NCBI RefSeq assembly: GCF_002849715.1
Contig: NZ_CP018863.1
Location: 3,162,001 to 3,226,000 of the forward strand
Length of the DNA stretch: 64,000 bases
Source: Arthrobacter crystallopoietes
GTDB taxonomy: Bacteria; Actinomycetota; Actinomycetes; Actinomycetales; Micrococcaceae
Direction: 5' to 3'
A model generated the notes under the pieces. It saw nothing but the letters and a program-made list of their open reading frames with translations. It was not told where the DNA came from and searched no databases. Both the position numbers and the translations under genes were made by a program. Shown one piece after another: positions 54,001 through 62,849 of this stretch (position 1 is the first letter of the stretch; each line of letters begins with the position of its first letter).

Positions 54001-54324
54001 CTAATGGGCGGGATTGCCCAGTTCGATGAGCAGCACACCGCCGATGATGAGAACAATGCCGAGACTCATCAGCCAGGTGAAGGGCTCGTCGAACAGGAAT
54101 CTGCCGAGCACCGCGGTGAGGGCCACGCCGACTGCGGTCCAGATCCCGTAAGCCACGCCCAGAGCTATGCCGTTGGCGAGCGTAAGCGCAAGCAAGCTGA
54201 AGGCGAGCAGGTAGCCGGCGACCACGCTGATGTACCAGCGCTTTGCTGCGGTGACCGCCATGCGCAGTGAGAGCGTACCGGCGACTTCGAATATGATCGC
54301 ACCGATAAGGAACAGCCAGGCCAT
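54001..54324 (-). CDS. SMR-family small multidrug transporter, second subunit
   Basis: 107 residues, four membrane helices. The TM1 Glu is in LIGAIIFEVAGTLSLRM, and NGIALGVAYGIWTAVGVALT and FLFDEPFTWLMSLGIVLIIG are the family motifs. The start overlaps the stop of the partner gene (ATGA), so the two are made together. Known SMR pairs work as heterodimers; single-member guanidinium exporters look similar. Confidence 0.9.
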   Translation of the reverse strand: MAWLFLIGAIIFEVAGTLSLRMAVTAAKRWYISVVAGYLLAFSLLALTLANGIALGVAYGIWTAVGVALTAVLGRFLFDEPFTWLMSLGIVLIIGGVLLIELGNPAH

Positions 54325-54698
54325 CAGGCCACTTCGCTGTTCACTTCGGCGGGCCCCCTGTGAGCCGCCTGGGAGCCCAGTTCGACGCACAGCACCCCGG
54401 CGATGATCACGAGGATGCCAATCCCCATCAGCAGGGTGAGGGGCTCGCCAAAAATGATCAGTGACATGACCGCTGTGAGCGCAACTCCGGTGGCGCCCCA
54501 GATGCCGTATGCAACGCCGATAGCCATGCCGGTGCGGAGAACAGCGGCCAGCAACACGAAGGCGGCGACGTAGCCAACCACAACCACGGCGTAGAGCAGA
54601 GGGGTGGTCAAGGCACCCTTAAGCGACAGCGAGCCCGCTACCTCCGTGATAATCGCGCCGGCGAGCAAGAGCGCGCCCTTGCGGGGTGTCGTAGCCAC
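54324..54698 (-). CDS. SMR-family small multidrug transporter, first subunit
   Basis: 124 residues. A GTG at 54698 is the most plausible start; upstream codons are not conserved. TM1 Glu is in LAGAIITEVAGSLSLKG; GMAIGVAYGIWGATGVALTA and IIFGEPLTLLMGIGILVIIA follow, with an extra hydrophilic tail of about 15 residues. Paired with the gene at 54001. It diverges from the P450 gene across about 136 bp. Confidence 0.88.
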   Translation of the reverse strand: MATTPRKGALLLAGAIITEVAGSLSLKGALTTPLLYAVVVVGYVAAFVLLAAVLRTGMAIGVAYGIWGATGVALTAVMSLIIFGEPLTLLMGIGILVIIAGVLCVELGSQAAHRGPAEVNSEVA

Positions 54699-54834
54699 GC
54701 CAGAAACGTACCATACGCATGGCCTGCAATTGGGGCAGGCTTCAGCACATTCGCCCTTGGAACCAGGAGGGCCCGGGGCCACAATGGTGATACCCATCCA
54801 GCAGACGCGTTCAAAGCTATTTCCGGGAGTCACC

Positions 54835-56082
54835 ATGACAACTCCTCAAGACGTAGTCAGACATCCGATCATGGTGGGGAGCCCGGAGTTCCTGGCCGAC
54901 CCCTATGCCCACTACGCATGGCTGCGGGAAAACGCCCCTGTCTACCGCGGACGATTGGCGTATGTGAGCGACCAGGACGTGTGGATGGTCTCCCGGCACG
55001 CGGACTGCCGGGCACTGCTGACCGACGAGCGGTTCCAGCGCTCGCCGGGCGGGAACGGTCCGGGCTTCCTGGAGCAGTTCCCGGAGGCGGCGCGGGAACC
55101 GCTGAAGCTGCTGACGACCTACAGCATGATCATGATGGACGATCCGGCTCATCGGCGGCTGCGTATGCTCGTGGTCAAACCGTTTACGCCGGGGGCGATT
55201 GCCCGGATCGGTAAACGGGTGGCCGAGCTGGCCCACGGCCTGCTTGACCGGCTCGAACAGGTGGGGACCGCAGATCTGCGCGAGCAGTTCGCGCTGCCCA
55301 TCCCTTCCACCGTAATCAACGAGATGATGGGGGTTCCGCACGCCGACCGGGACCGCTTCCAAAAGGGCGCGCAGGCACTAATCGCCGGTGGCTTCGACTA
55401 CGGCCAGGACAGTTGGGTCCGGGAAGTCAACGAGATGACCGAACTCGTCCGTCAGCTGATCGAACATAAGCGGACCGAGCCTGGCGAGGACATCCTGACC
55501 GGTCTGATCCATGCCGAAGAAGAAGGCGATCGTCTCGACGAGCACGAGCTGGTGGCCATGGCGTTCCTGCTGATCACCGCGGGATACGAGACTACCTACA
55601 ACCTGATCACCAACGCCGTCGTCACACTGCTTGACCACCCGGATGAGCTTGCGCGGCTGCGCTCCGCGACCGACGACGACGAACTCTGGCGCGGCGCCGT
55701 CGACGAAGTGTTGCGCTACAACAGTCCGGTCGGGGGGACCGAACCGGTTACCGCGACGGAAGACGTGGTCTGGCACGGCGTCACCATTCCGGCAGGGGCG
55801 TCAGCCGTGCCGCTGACTCAGGCCGCCAACCGCGACCCGGAAGTGTTCGAGGACCCGGATCGTTTCGATATTGACCGCCGCCCGAATAACCACCTCGCGT
55901 TCGGCCACGGGGTGCACTACTGCCTCGGGGCGAATCTCGCACGCTTGGAGACCCGGGTGGCGCTGGGCATCCTGTTCGAACGCAATCCCAACCTGCGGCT
56001 GGCTGTTGACCGCTGCGAGCTCACAATTGAACCGCTGCCGCTTTGGACGCGCTACCAAACGTTGCCGGTCCGCTTCGGTTAG
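54835..56082 (+). CDS. Cytochrome P450
   Basis: 415 residues from ATG at 54835 with GGGAG upstream; longer frames run through the divergent SMR gene. The I-helix has FLLITAGYETTYNLI, the ExxR is in DEVLRYNSP (near 293), and the haem loop is FGHGVHYCLGANLARLE with Cys363. It resembles soluble bacterial CYP107/105-type enzymes. No ferredoxin gene is adjacent, so redox partners are elsewhere. Substrate unknown. Confidence 0.93.
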   Translation: MTTPQDVVRHPIMVGSPEFLADPYAHYAWLRENAPVYRGRLAYVSDQDVWMVSRHADCRALLTDERFQRSPGGNGPGFLEQFPEAAREPLKLLTTYSMIMMDDPAHRRLRMLVVKPFTPGAIARIGKRVAELAHGLLDRLEQVGTADLREQFALPIPSTVINEMMGVPHADRDRFQKGAQALIAGGFDYGQDSWVREVNEMTELVRQLIEHKRTEPGEDILTGLIHAEEEGDRLDEHELVAMAFLLITAGYETTYNLITNAVVTLLDHPDELARLRSATDDDELWRGAVDEVLRYNSPVGGTEPVTATEDVVWHGVTIPAGASAVPLTQAANRDPEVFEDPDRFDIDRRPNNHLAFGHGVHYCLGANLARLETRVALGILFERNPNLRLAVDRCELTIEPLPLWTRYQTLPVRFG

Positions 56083-56091
56083 GCAAGGCCG

Positions 56092-56567
56092 GGGCCGCCA
56101 GCGATAAAGAAGGGATACCGGCGACGTATCGCCGAGGTTTATGTGCGCAGCTTCTCGGAGGACTTCGTGACGTTCTCGCGCGACACCGGCAAGTTAGCCG
56201 GCGTCACCTCGGGCTGGCTCGCGGGCTGCTCGGCTACGCGGTGATCGGCGGCTGGTTTATGGGTGGTTCCGACGGTGCCCGGCCGGGGCTTGCCGAGATC
56301 GGGTTCGTCGCTACTGAGCCGGCCCACCAGGGTCGCGGCGTCGGGACGGCGTTGCTGCGCCATCTGCTGGCTCAGCCCGGGTACCGCGAGTACGTGCTTG
56401 AGGACATCAAGGACACCAATGAACCCGCCCTCGGCCTCTACGCCAAGCTCGGCTTCAGCGTGTACAAGCGCCGGAAGGTGCGCTTCGCCCGACGTGCCGG
56501 CTTCCGCGAGCTCGTGTCGATGAAGCTCGTACAGGACCCCGCATCGCAGCCTACCGCGGGCTTTTGA
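56092..56567 (+). pseudogene. Frameshifted, N-terminally truncated GNAT acetyltransferase
   Basis: One frame begins RRRIAEVYVRSFSEDFVTFS and stops at a TGA near 56244; the other frame then continues YAVIGGWFMGG and VATEPAHQGRGVGTALLRHL, the acetyl-CoA loop (QGRGVG), ending NEPALGLYAKLGFSVYKRRK and its normal stop. The two parts read as one GNAT protein broken by a frameshift around 56220-56240. No start codon or binding site remains. It follows the P450 stop closely. Confidence 0.65.
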
Positions 56568-56725
56568 CCGGCCGCGTAGACGATCACCCGCCGTCGTCGT
56601 ACTTTGCATGCCGCGAGGCCGAAACGGACGCTTTCACTAGACTTCCTCGAACAGTTACCCCATGGTGGAAAAAGTGTCCGGCGTCACCCGGCGTCGGAAA
56701 ATCCGACATTCCCGCGGGGTGAACC
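56568..56725. other. Short intergenic stretch with half of a GGCGGGTGG-type hairpin
   Basis: CACCCGCCGTCGTCGTACTT resembles the right arm of the window's recurrent terminator hairpin, but the left arm is not preserved. It may be an eroded copy after the broken GNAT gene. Confidence 0.35.
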
Positions 56726-57769
56726 ATGGTAATTTCAGGCAATCAGACCATGCAGAGCAGGCGCACCGTGCTCAGGGGCCTGGCGGCGGGCGCTGTCCTC
56801 GGACCGGCTGCGGTCTTGACCGGCAGTCCCGCCGAGGCTGCTGCTGGCTACCACCTTGCAGTGGTCGACCAGAACTCGAAGACAGTGCGGATCTACGACA
56901 GGCGCGCGAAACGCTGGAACGACGATGCGGTGATCTGGTCTTTCACCGGCAAGGAGCCTTGGTTTGGTACTGCCTGGTGGGCGGACCTGTCCGATGTCAA
57001 GATCCGCAAGACCCAGGGGCGGGGGCGGATCGCGCTGGTCTGTGCCTCCGGCGGTGCCGCTGGAATCGTCGACATCAAGCGCCGCGAGCACACCGACTCC
57101 GATAACGATCTGATCTGGCAAGCGTACCCGGACGACAACCCGCACTCCATCGAGCGGATCCCGCATAACGGCTCAATTCTTACCGCCAGCTCGAAGGGTG
57201 GGAAGAACCTCCAGCTCTACTCCCCGAAGAACCCGAAAAAGATCGATGACTTCGACAGCTACGAGAAGGTCAACTCCTGGAGCTTCCCTGGCGCTCACGG
57301 CATCCTCTGGGATCCGCGCACCAAAAACAAGGTTTCCCAAGGAGTGCTATGGGTACTCGGTGACGGCCGGCTTGTCGGCTACAAGGTCAGGGGAGCTGGC
57401 CGGAACACCGATCTCGACGTCTGGCGCGAGGTAATGATTGACCATCCCGGCGCCAAGATGGGTCATGACCTCCAACCCGATTACACCAACCGAGGTCACC
57501 TACTCCTGACCGACAGCAAGGGTGTCTACCGCTACGACGTTAACAGGGACAAAGTCATCAGCAAGCCGATCTGGGCCAAGGGGCGGGTCAAATCTATCGC
57601 CCGTCACCCCGTCACCAAGGAGTACATCTGGGTGGTGGGTTCACCTGACACCGGTGAGATGGGCACCAAGGTCAGCATCGGCAAGGTCCTCGGGAAGCCC
57701 ACCGCCGAGCGCGGCTGGTCCGATGCTCGCTTCTACAAGGCCAGGATCTTTAGCCCCGATTACGAGTGA
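56726..57769 (+). CDS. Tat-exported DUF6528-like beta-propeller protein
   Basis: 347 residues, preceded by GGGGTG. The twin-arginine signal is QSRRTVLRGLAAGAVL, with cleavage likely near SPAEAAA. Mature sequence has repeated short strands: YHLAVVDQNSKTVRIYDRRA, FGTAWWADLSDVKIRKTQGR, SFPGAHGILWDPR, GHLLLTDSKGVYRYDVNRDK. These match the DUF6528 pattern; a seven-bladed propeller is likely. No catalytic residues can be named. It probably folds in the cytoplasm before export. Confidence 0.75.
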   Translation: MVISGNQTMQSRRTVLRGLAAGAVLGPAAVLTGSPAEAAAGYHLAVVDQNSKTVRIYDRRAKRWNDDAVIWSFTGKEPWFGTAWWADLSDVKIRKTQGRGRIALVCASGGAAGIVDIKRREHTDSDNDLIWQAYPDDNPHSIERIPHNGSILTASSKGGKNLQLYSPKNPKKIDDFDSYEKVNSWSFPGAHGILWDPRTKNKVSQGVLWVLGDGRLVGYKVRGAGRNTDLDVWREVMIDHPGAKMGHDLQPDYTNRGHLLLTDSKGVYRYDVNRDKVISKPIWAKGRVKSIARHPVTKEYIWVVGSPDTGEMGTKVSIGKVLGKPTAERGWSDARFYKARIFSPDYE

Positions 57770-57826
57770 CAGCGGCCGCATCCCGGAAGGCCGTGAGCGG
57801 CTGGACAGACGCGATGTTCTTACGAG

Positions 57827-58465
57827 TCAGGCGTTGCCGTCGGCGTTCCAATCTGCGTAGCCGCTGGCCTCGGTCTGATCGACCTTGCGGTGGTAATGCA
57901 TACCGGCCTTGCCGCCCAGTACGGCGGCCACCAGCGAGAGCAGTGCGATGCCGATCAGCACCACTATTCCGCCGGTTGTCATTGTCCCCTCGTCGAGCGG
58001 CACCCCGGGGAAGCTGGCAAGGAGGGCCGGGACGTCCAGCTGCGCTCCGGACACCGTGCCGGTCACGGTTCCGAGCGCGGCGATGATCCCTGCGACGACG
58101 ACGGCCCAAAGCCAGACGGCCACACCCTGTCTGGCTCCGTCGTAGCGCGCCATGCGGCCGGCGACGTAGCCGCCCGAAAAGTAGGCGAGGAAGATGATGA
58201 CCGCGAGAATCACCGCACCGATGATGCTGACGCTCCGCAGGTCTTGTCCCGCTTGTTGGGCAATGGTGCTCGGGTCAGCGCTGTCGGCGACGCCGAAGAG
58301 GGCGCCGATCGCGGCGGCGAGTCCGGCCAGCAGGACGAAAATGCCGGTGGCTGTCATCCAACCGAAGAAAGCGGAGCCGATTTTCACCCCGCCAAGCCTG
58401 GTGGGCCGTGCCGGATGGTCCCGATGGCTCTCGTAATGGCCTGCACCAGCGGCTTCTGCTTTCAT
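57827..58465 (-). CDS. Conserved membrane protein, four to five helices
   Basis: 212 residues with GGAGGG before the ATG. After a hydrophilic 28-residue start come IGSAFFGWMTATGIFVLLAG, ISIIGAVILAVIIF-type, VAVWLWAVVVAGIIAALGTV and GIVVLIGIALLSLVAAVLGG helices, ending in a hydrophilic tail. It resembles YrzE/TIGR04086-like membrane proteins of actinobacteria. Function unknown. Opposite in direction to the DUF6528-like gene. Confidence 0.7.
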   Translation of the reverse strand: MKAEAAGAGHYESHRDHPARPTRLGGVKIGSAFFGWMTATGIFVLLAGLAAAIGALFGVADSADPSTIAQQAGQDLRSVSIIGAVILAVIIFLAYFSGGYVAGRMARYDGARQGVAVWLWAVVVAGIIAALGTVTGTVSGAQLDVPALLASFPGVPLDEGTMTTGGIVVLIGIALLSLVAAVLGGKAGMHYHRKVDQTEASGYADWNADGNA

Positions 58466-58645
58466 GGCAATCCCTCCTGCGGGTTAAGGGCCTCACAGCC
58501 CTGCTGCACGTCCCTAAATTCCAGATTAGGCGCGCGGAATCAGGGCCCACAAGCAGAGTTATGCAGTCGTGATTCGCGCTGGAATTCTTGACGTGGCCGT
58601 GACGCCTCCGCGATATTTACGACGGCGTTTCAAGCCGCCCACCAG

Positions 58646-60298
58646 TCATTCAGGCCTGCTGCCGGCAGGTATGTCCCGATGCAGCGGCAGTGTGAAGGAG
58701 ACCACCGTGCCTTTGGCCGGCGTGCTTTCGAAACCGATGTTGCCGCCGTGCTGTTCAACGATGGCTTTGGCTATGGGCAGTCCCAACCCCATTCCAGGAA
58801 TCGCCGTTTTTCGGACGGACGGGCTGCGGTAAAACCGGGTAAAGGCTTCGCCCATCTCTTGGGTATCCATGCCGCGGCCTTGGTCAACGATGCGGCAAAC
58901 CAAGTGGTTGTCTTCCTGCCTGGCACGAACCACGACCGTGCTGTCCTCGGGCGAGTATTTGATTGCGTTGGAGATCAGGTTGTCCAAGACCTGGCGGATG
59001 CGAAGGGGGTCGCAGACCAGCCGCAGATCCGGCTGTACTTCAGTGCGAATGATGATGCCTTTGGGATCGGCCCGGTGACCGGCGTCCGAGGCGCTGTGGG
59101 CGATAAGTTCCGAGACGTTGGTGGGGACCGGGCAAATCGCGGTCCGCTTCGCCGAATCAAGCAGATCCTGTACCAAGTGAAGAAGGTGCACTGCGTTGCG
59201 CTCCACGGCTTCCAAACGCGTGCGGTGTGCGGGCGGCGCGTCGTCCAAAAGCAGTTCGGTGTTTCCGAGGATGACGGTCAGTGGCGTCTTCAGTTCGTGT
59301 GAGACGTTGGCCATGAAGTCGTCCCGTGCGTCGATGGCGTTGACGAGTTCAGTCACATCGGAGGAAGCGATTACCGCTCCATCGACAGTTCCAGCGGCAC
59401 TGCGTACATACCGGATCGACGTGGAGAGGACGCGTTGTCCGGGTTTGGCGCCGACAGTGCAGAGCTGGTCTGATACGGGCTCCCCGCGGGCAGCCCGCCG
59501 GGAGGGCCATTGGTCCACAGGCAGCGGGACGTTGGTGCCGAACTCAAAGAGAAGGTGCCTGTCCTCATTGGGTGAGGCACCTCCGACGGTTTGCGCCAAT
59601 TGCTGAAAGTAGCGTTGTTGCCTGTTGGAGAGGATCTCATGGCCTTGGGCGTCCACCGCCAGGACACCGGTGCCGACTGTATCCATGATGGTCCTGAGGA
59701 GCCGCTCCCGCTTGTCCGTCTCGGCCAGCAGCGACCTGAGCTCCTCATCCTTGGCGGCCATGTTGTCCACCATGAGACGAACCGTGGCGGCCAGCGCCAA
59801 CATCACCAAGGGGAGCGGCAGAACACGGGAGAGCTCATGCGCGGCATTTCCAAAATCTATGTCTTCACGCTGCAAGAGGACCGGTTCCCAGGCAATGGCG
59901 AGCGTGCCCAGAATGCTGGCCACCATGCACCATCTGGGAAAGCGGGCAGAGGAAGCCAGCCAAACGACCGGAAACACCGTGAGCAGCCCCAGATGGAACA
60001 CTTCGAAGCTTCCGCCCATCTGCAGGAGCCCGACCGCGACGAAGTCCAGGAGGGGAATGGCCAGATGCAGGGGGCGGCTGGACCTCTCCCACGGCACGAT
60101 CACTCCGCCCGCGAGCAGAACCGCCGCCAAGGCTACTCCCAGTTGGAATTGAAGAACGGCCAGCGGTTCCGGGTGGATCACAGCCAACAGGAACACGGTC
60201 GCGGTGAAGGGCGCCTGGCCCATCAGGACAGCCCGCCGGCCCTCCGACCGCATCCGCTGGACGGGTGTCAGGGTCAGGAACCTGAGAATGCGCTCCAC
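58646..60298 (-). CDS. Sensor histidine kinase, orphan
   Basis: 550 residues from a GTG with GAGGAGG upstream. Residues 25-175 hold about five to six membrane helices; a PAS domain lies about 200-320; HisKA is FMANVSHELKTPLTVI with His334; the ATPase domain has the N-box LDNLISNAIKYSPE, then VDQGRGMDTQEMGEAFTRF and GMGLGLPIAKAIVEQHGG. All catalytic boxes are intact. No response regulator is nearby, so its partner is elsewhere. Confidence 0.92.
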   Translation of the reverse strand: MERILRFLTLTPVQRMRSEGRRAVLMGQAPFTATVFLLAVIHPEPLAVLQFQLGVALAAVLLAGGVIVPWERSSRPLHLAIPLLDFVAVGLLQMGGSFEVFHLGLLTVFPVVWLASSARFPRWCMVASILGTLAIAWEPVLLQREDIDFGNAAHELSRVLPLPLVMLALAATVRLMVDNMAAKDEELRSLLAETDKRERLLRTIMDTVGTGVLAVDAQGHEILSNRQQRYFQQLAQTVGGASPNEDRHLLFEFGTNVPLPVDQWPSRRAARGEPVSDQLCTVGAKPGQRVLSTSIRYVRSAAGTVDGAVIASSDVTELVNAIDARDDFMANVSHELKTPLTVILGNTELLLDDAPPAHRTRLEAVERNAVHLLHLVQDLLDSAKRTAICPVPTNVSELIAHSASDAGHRADPKGIIIRTEVQPDLRLVCDPLRIRQVLDNLISNAIKYSPEDSTVVVRARQEDNHLVCRIVDQGRGMDTQEMGEAFTRFYRSPSVRKTAIPGMGLGLPIAKAIVEQHGGNIGFESTPAKGTVVSFTLPLHRDIPAGSRPE

Positions 60299-60405
60299 TA
60301 ACCAGCCTCCTCGCTGTAGCCACCACTCTGGTGTTTAAGCCTTACACCACAGAGCCCTGCAGGGATAGGGAGTGCCACACCGCACCAATTATTACCTCAA
60401 CGACT

Positions 60406-60438
60406 CGGCGGGTGGCTGCGTAAAGCAACCACCCGCCG
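60406..60438. terminator. GGCGGGTGG-type terminator hairpin after the amidohydrolase fragment
   Basis: CGGCGGGTGGCTGC (60406-60419) pairs with GCAACCACCCGCCG (60425-60438), one mismatch, GTAAA loop, then TCGTACTT. It lies 30 bp past the stop of the leftward amidohydrolase. Confidence 0.7.
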
Positions 60439-60467
60439 TCGTACTTAGATTGTGGCGAGGTCCAGGA

Positions 60468-61112
60468 TCACTTTTTCGCTGACACGAGCTCGTGGGCGGC
60501 AGTCCGGTAGGCGACACGACCGCCAACTACGGTGAGGCGGGCGTGGTTGGTCAGGAGTTCCGCGGGCTCGGCGGCGAGCGGGTTGGCGTCGAGGACGGTG
60601 AAATCGGCGAAATCTCCGACGGCGATGCGCCCCTGCTGGTTCTCGGCCCGGCAGGAGTAGGCTGCGTCGCGGGTGGCATGGCACAGGGCGTCGGCCAGGT
60701 CCAGGGCATAGCCGGGCAGGTTCGCCGGCAAGGCCGGGTCCAAAGCCGAGCGTCGGGTCGCGGCTACGTACATGTTGGGCAGCGGATGATGCGGGGCCGT
60801 GGGAGCGTCACTGCTCAAGGCCAGGGTGGCGCCGGCGGCCGTGAATTCGGTCCACGGGTAGGCCCGCTCCGTCCGGTGGTCTCCCAGCATGCTCTGCCAG
60901 TTCTCCTGGATCGACGGATCGGCATGGACCGGCTGCATGGAAGCGACCACGCCCAGGCGGGCCAGCCGGCGGACGTTGGCTTCGGTCACCGTTTCCAGGT
61001 GTTCGATCCGGTGCCGGCGATCGCGCGGACCGTTGATGCTGTAGGCCTCCTCAAGGGCATCCAGCGCGATGTCGGAGGCCTCGTCGCCGATGGCATGCAG
61101 GGCGATCTGCCC
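60468..61112 (-). pseudogene. YtcJ-type amidohydrolase, 3' third only
   Basis: The frame reads QIALHAIGDEASDIALDALE, RRHRIEHLETVTEANVRRLA, ATLALSSDAPTAPHHPLP and AVGDFADFTVLDANPLAAEP, the C-terminal third of a YtcJ amidohydrolase. Upstream of residue 'Q', homology stops and an in-frame TGA (61116-61118) follows. The first two thirds, with the first metal site, are gone. Deletion or insertion happened near 61112, where the RCC1 gene's region begins. Confidence 0.8.
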
Positions 61113-61255
61113 ATCTCAACCGCGGTGTCCGTAGAGCGGACGTGGGAATCTTTACGCCAGGGGCTGCCACCGTTCCATCACGTAGGCGCAGCCCCATCGA
61201 CCACAACCTCCGAGGGACTGATGTTGCGCGTCGCAACTCCTGAGACGATCTAAAG

Positions 61256-62113
61256 ATGACTACTTGCTATCCCCACCCCCGCATCGCGGCCGGTCGCCGA
61301 CACTCGGTGGGCGTCACCGCGCAGGGTTCGGTGCTATCCGCGGGCATCCCGACAGCGGAGGAACGGCGCGTCGAGGGCTGGAATAGCATCGTCGCGGTGG
61401 CGGCTGGAAACGTGCACACAGCATCGAACACCGGGCGCTCTCACACGGTTGGACTGCGCGAGGACGGCACGGTGCTCGCGACCGGCTGGAACAACGAGGG
61501 GCAGTGCGACGTCGACGAATGGACCGACGTCGTGAGCATCGCCGCTGGTTGGCGACGCACGCTCGCAGTCATCGCAAACGGTACAGCCCGTGCGGCTGGT
61601 CGACGGAACGAAGGCGCCAGCGACATTGAAGGTTGGAGCGAACTGGTGGCCGTTGCGGCGGGAGACTGGCACTCCATAGGGCTTCGGGCGGATGGCACAG
61701 CAGTGGCTGCAGGAAACAATCGCAGGGGCCAATGCGAGGTGGCCGGATGGCGCGACCTGCGGGCGGTGGCCGCGGGCTGCCTGCATACGGTCGCCCTCAC
61801 CAGAGACGGACGAGTGATCGCGGCCGGGGACCGAGCGTCCTGGGTCGAAGAAGTGTCTGCGTGGCGTGACGTTGTAGCCGTGTCAGCGGGCAGTTATCAC
61901 ACGGTTGCGGTGGTCGCTGGGGGCCAGGTGCGCGCGGCCGGCGACAACAGTCGCGGGCAATGCGATGTTGCATCGTGGGGTGACGTCGTGGCGGTTGCGG
62001 CTGGTTCCACTCACACGCTAGGCCTTCGCTCCGATGGGAGCGTTTTGGCGACCGGTAACAGCGATGACGGCCAATGCGACACTGCGAGCTGGCACCTCTC
62101 CTCAACCGACTAA
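61256..62113 (+). CDS. RCC1-repeat (beta-propeller) protein
   Basis: 285 residues with about six repeats of roughly 40: 'VAVAAG..HTVGLR.DGTV.A.G.N..GQC.V..W', for example SHTVGLREDGTVLATGWNNE and GDWHSIGLRADGTAVAAGNN. This is the RCC1/alpha-tubulin-suppressor-like repeat. There is no signal peptide, unlike many bacterial RCC1 proteins, so it may be cytoplasmic. Role unknown. It lies directly beside the broken amidohydrolase and a gene-poor region. Confidence 0.85.
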   Translation: MTTCYPHPRIAAGRRHSVGVTAQGSVLSAGIPTAEERRVEGWNSIVAVAAGNVHTASNTGRSHTVGLREDGTVLATGWNNEGQCDVDEWTDVVSIAAGWRRTLAVIANGTARAAGRRNEGASDIEGWSELVAVAAGDWHSIGLRADGTAVAAGNNRRGQCEVAGWRDLRAVAAGCLHTVALTRDGRVIAAGDRASWVEEVSAWRDVVAVSAGSYHTVAVVAGGQVRAAGDNSRGQCDVASWGDVVAVAAGSTHTLGLRSDGSVLATGNSDDGQCDTASWHLSSTD

Positions 62114-62138
62114 CGAGCCGCTTACGCGCGGCGCGGGG

Positions 62139-62175
62139 CGCCATTTAACGCAGCAGATAAGCCGCCATTTAGCGC
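62139..62175. repeat. Direct repeats CGCCATTTAACGC / CGCCATTTAGCGC
   Basis: Two 13-base units begin 24 bases apart and differ at one position; CGCAGC and GCTGCG also form an inverted pair across the second. The layout recalls a recombinase-binding site, but no recombinase is adjacent. Confidence 0.3.
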
Positions 62176-62403
62176 TGCGATTCACAGGCAACGGTTATCA
62201 AACGTACATTTCGACGGTTGTTGCTACCGCTAGCGGGCCCATAGGCATGCTGTCGATTAACACACCCGAGCCTGGCTCCTTGAGCAACGCTGACTAACCT
62301 TATGCCACCTTAGCTGCGGGGTTGTTGGCGGTCGCGTTCAGTCCGCTCTTTCCCGGAGCTTAACGACAATCCCTGATCTGAACGATGAACTACCTATCGA
62401 CGC

Positions 62404-62514
62404 TTGCGTGCCGAAGCAGAGGAAGAACTACGTGAGGCCCGGCGGAATGCTCAAAAACGCGCCTTCCGGTCCCTTCTCCGTCTCGGCTGGCTTATGAGGT
62501 TTAAGGTCGGCTGA
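62404..62514 (+). other. Short coding-like remnant
   Basis: A 36-codon frame ends at TGA 62512-62514, reading LRAEAEEELREARRNAQKRA then FRSLLRLGWLMRFKVG: a charged helix followed by an amphipathic end, as in the C-terminus of a real protein. Only a TTG could start it. Probably a gene fragment. Confidence 0.25.
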
Positions 62515-62586
62515 GGCCAGGGGGGGAATTTCTTGGACTCAGTATGAACGTGAAGTATCACCGCAGACCGGTTACCGGCAGGGGTT

Positions 62587-62627
62587 GTGTGGAGCCTGTT
62601 GTTTCCCAACACGCCCAGGCTCCACAC
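62587..62627. repeat. Stem-loop with conserved loop, copy B
   Basis: GTGTGGAGCCTG (62587-62598) and CAGGCTCCACAC (62616-62627) pair perfectly around TTGTTTCCCAACACGCC. It shares GGAGCCT, GTTTCCCAAC, CGC and AGGCTCC with the stem-loop at 12325-12370. Confidence 0.6.
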
Positions 62628-62849
62628 GGATTCCCCCAACCTCCATCGACAATTCCGCGGCCTCCCCAACGAAGCCGCGGTTGTTGATGCGTCACGTTCA
62701 GGGTAACGAATCGGCCCGACGGATCGCTAGGGACTTTAGGCCCTATCGGGATGCCGGCCGGCCGGGAGCGAGGTCCGGCGGAAAACCTATTGTCACGGCG
62801 CCGGAGCAGGGCCACCATTGGTTCATTCCAACAGTTGAAGGAGGCACCC

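Larger units (their letters stand above)
62114..62849. other. Gene-poor region with repeats, a remnant frame and stem-loop copy B
   Basis: About 735 bp. It holds the CGCCATTTA direct repeats (62139-62175), a short coding-looking frame at 62404-62514, and the stem-loop at 62587-62627. Composition is mixed and lower in GC around 62170-62300. No complete gene or recombinase is visible. Confidence 0.5.

Noticed and set aside
54699..54834. Guanidine (ykkC) riboswitch before the SMR pair
   Set aside because: SMR genes often have one, but I found neither its conserved ACGR-type motifs nor its stems, and the stretch is also the P450 upstream region.
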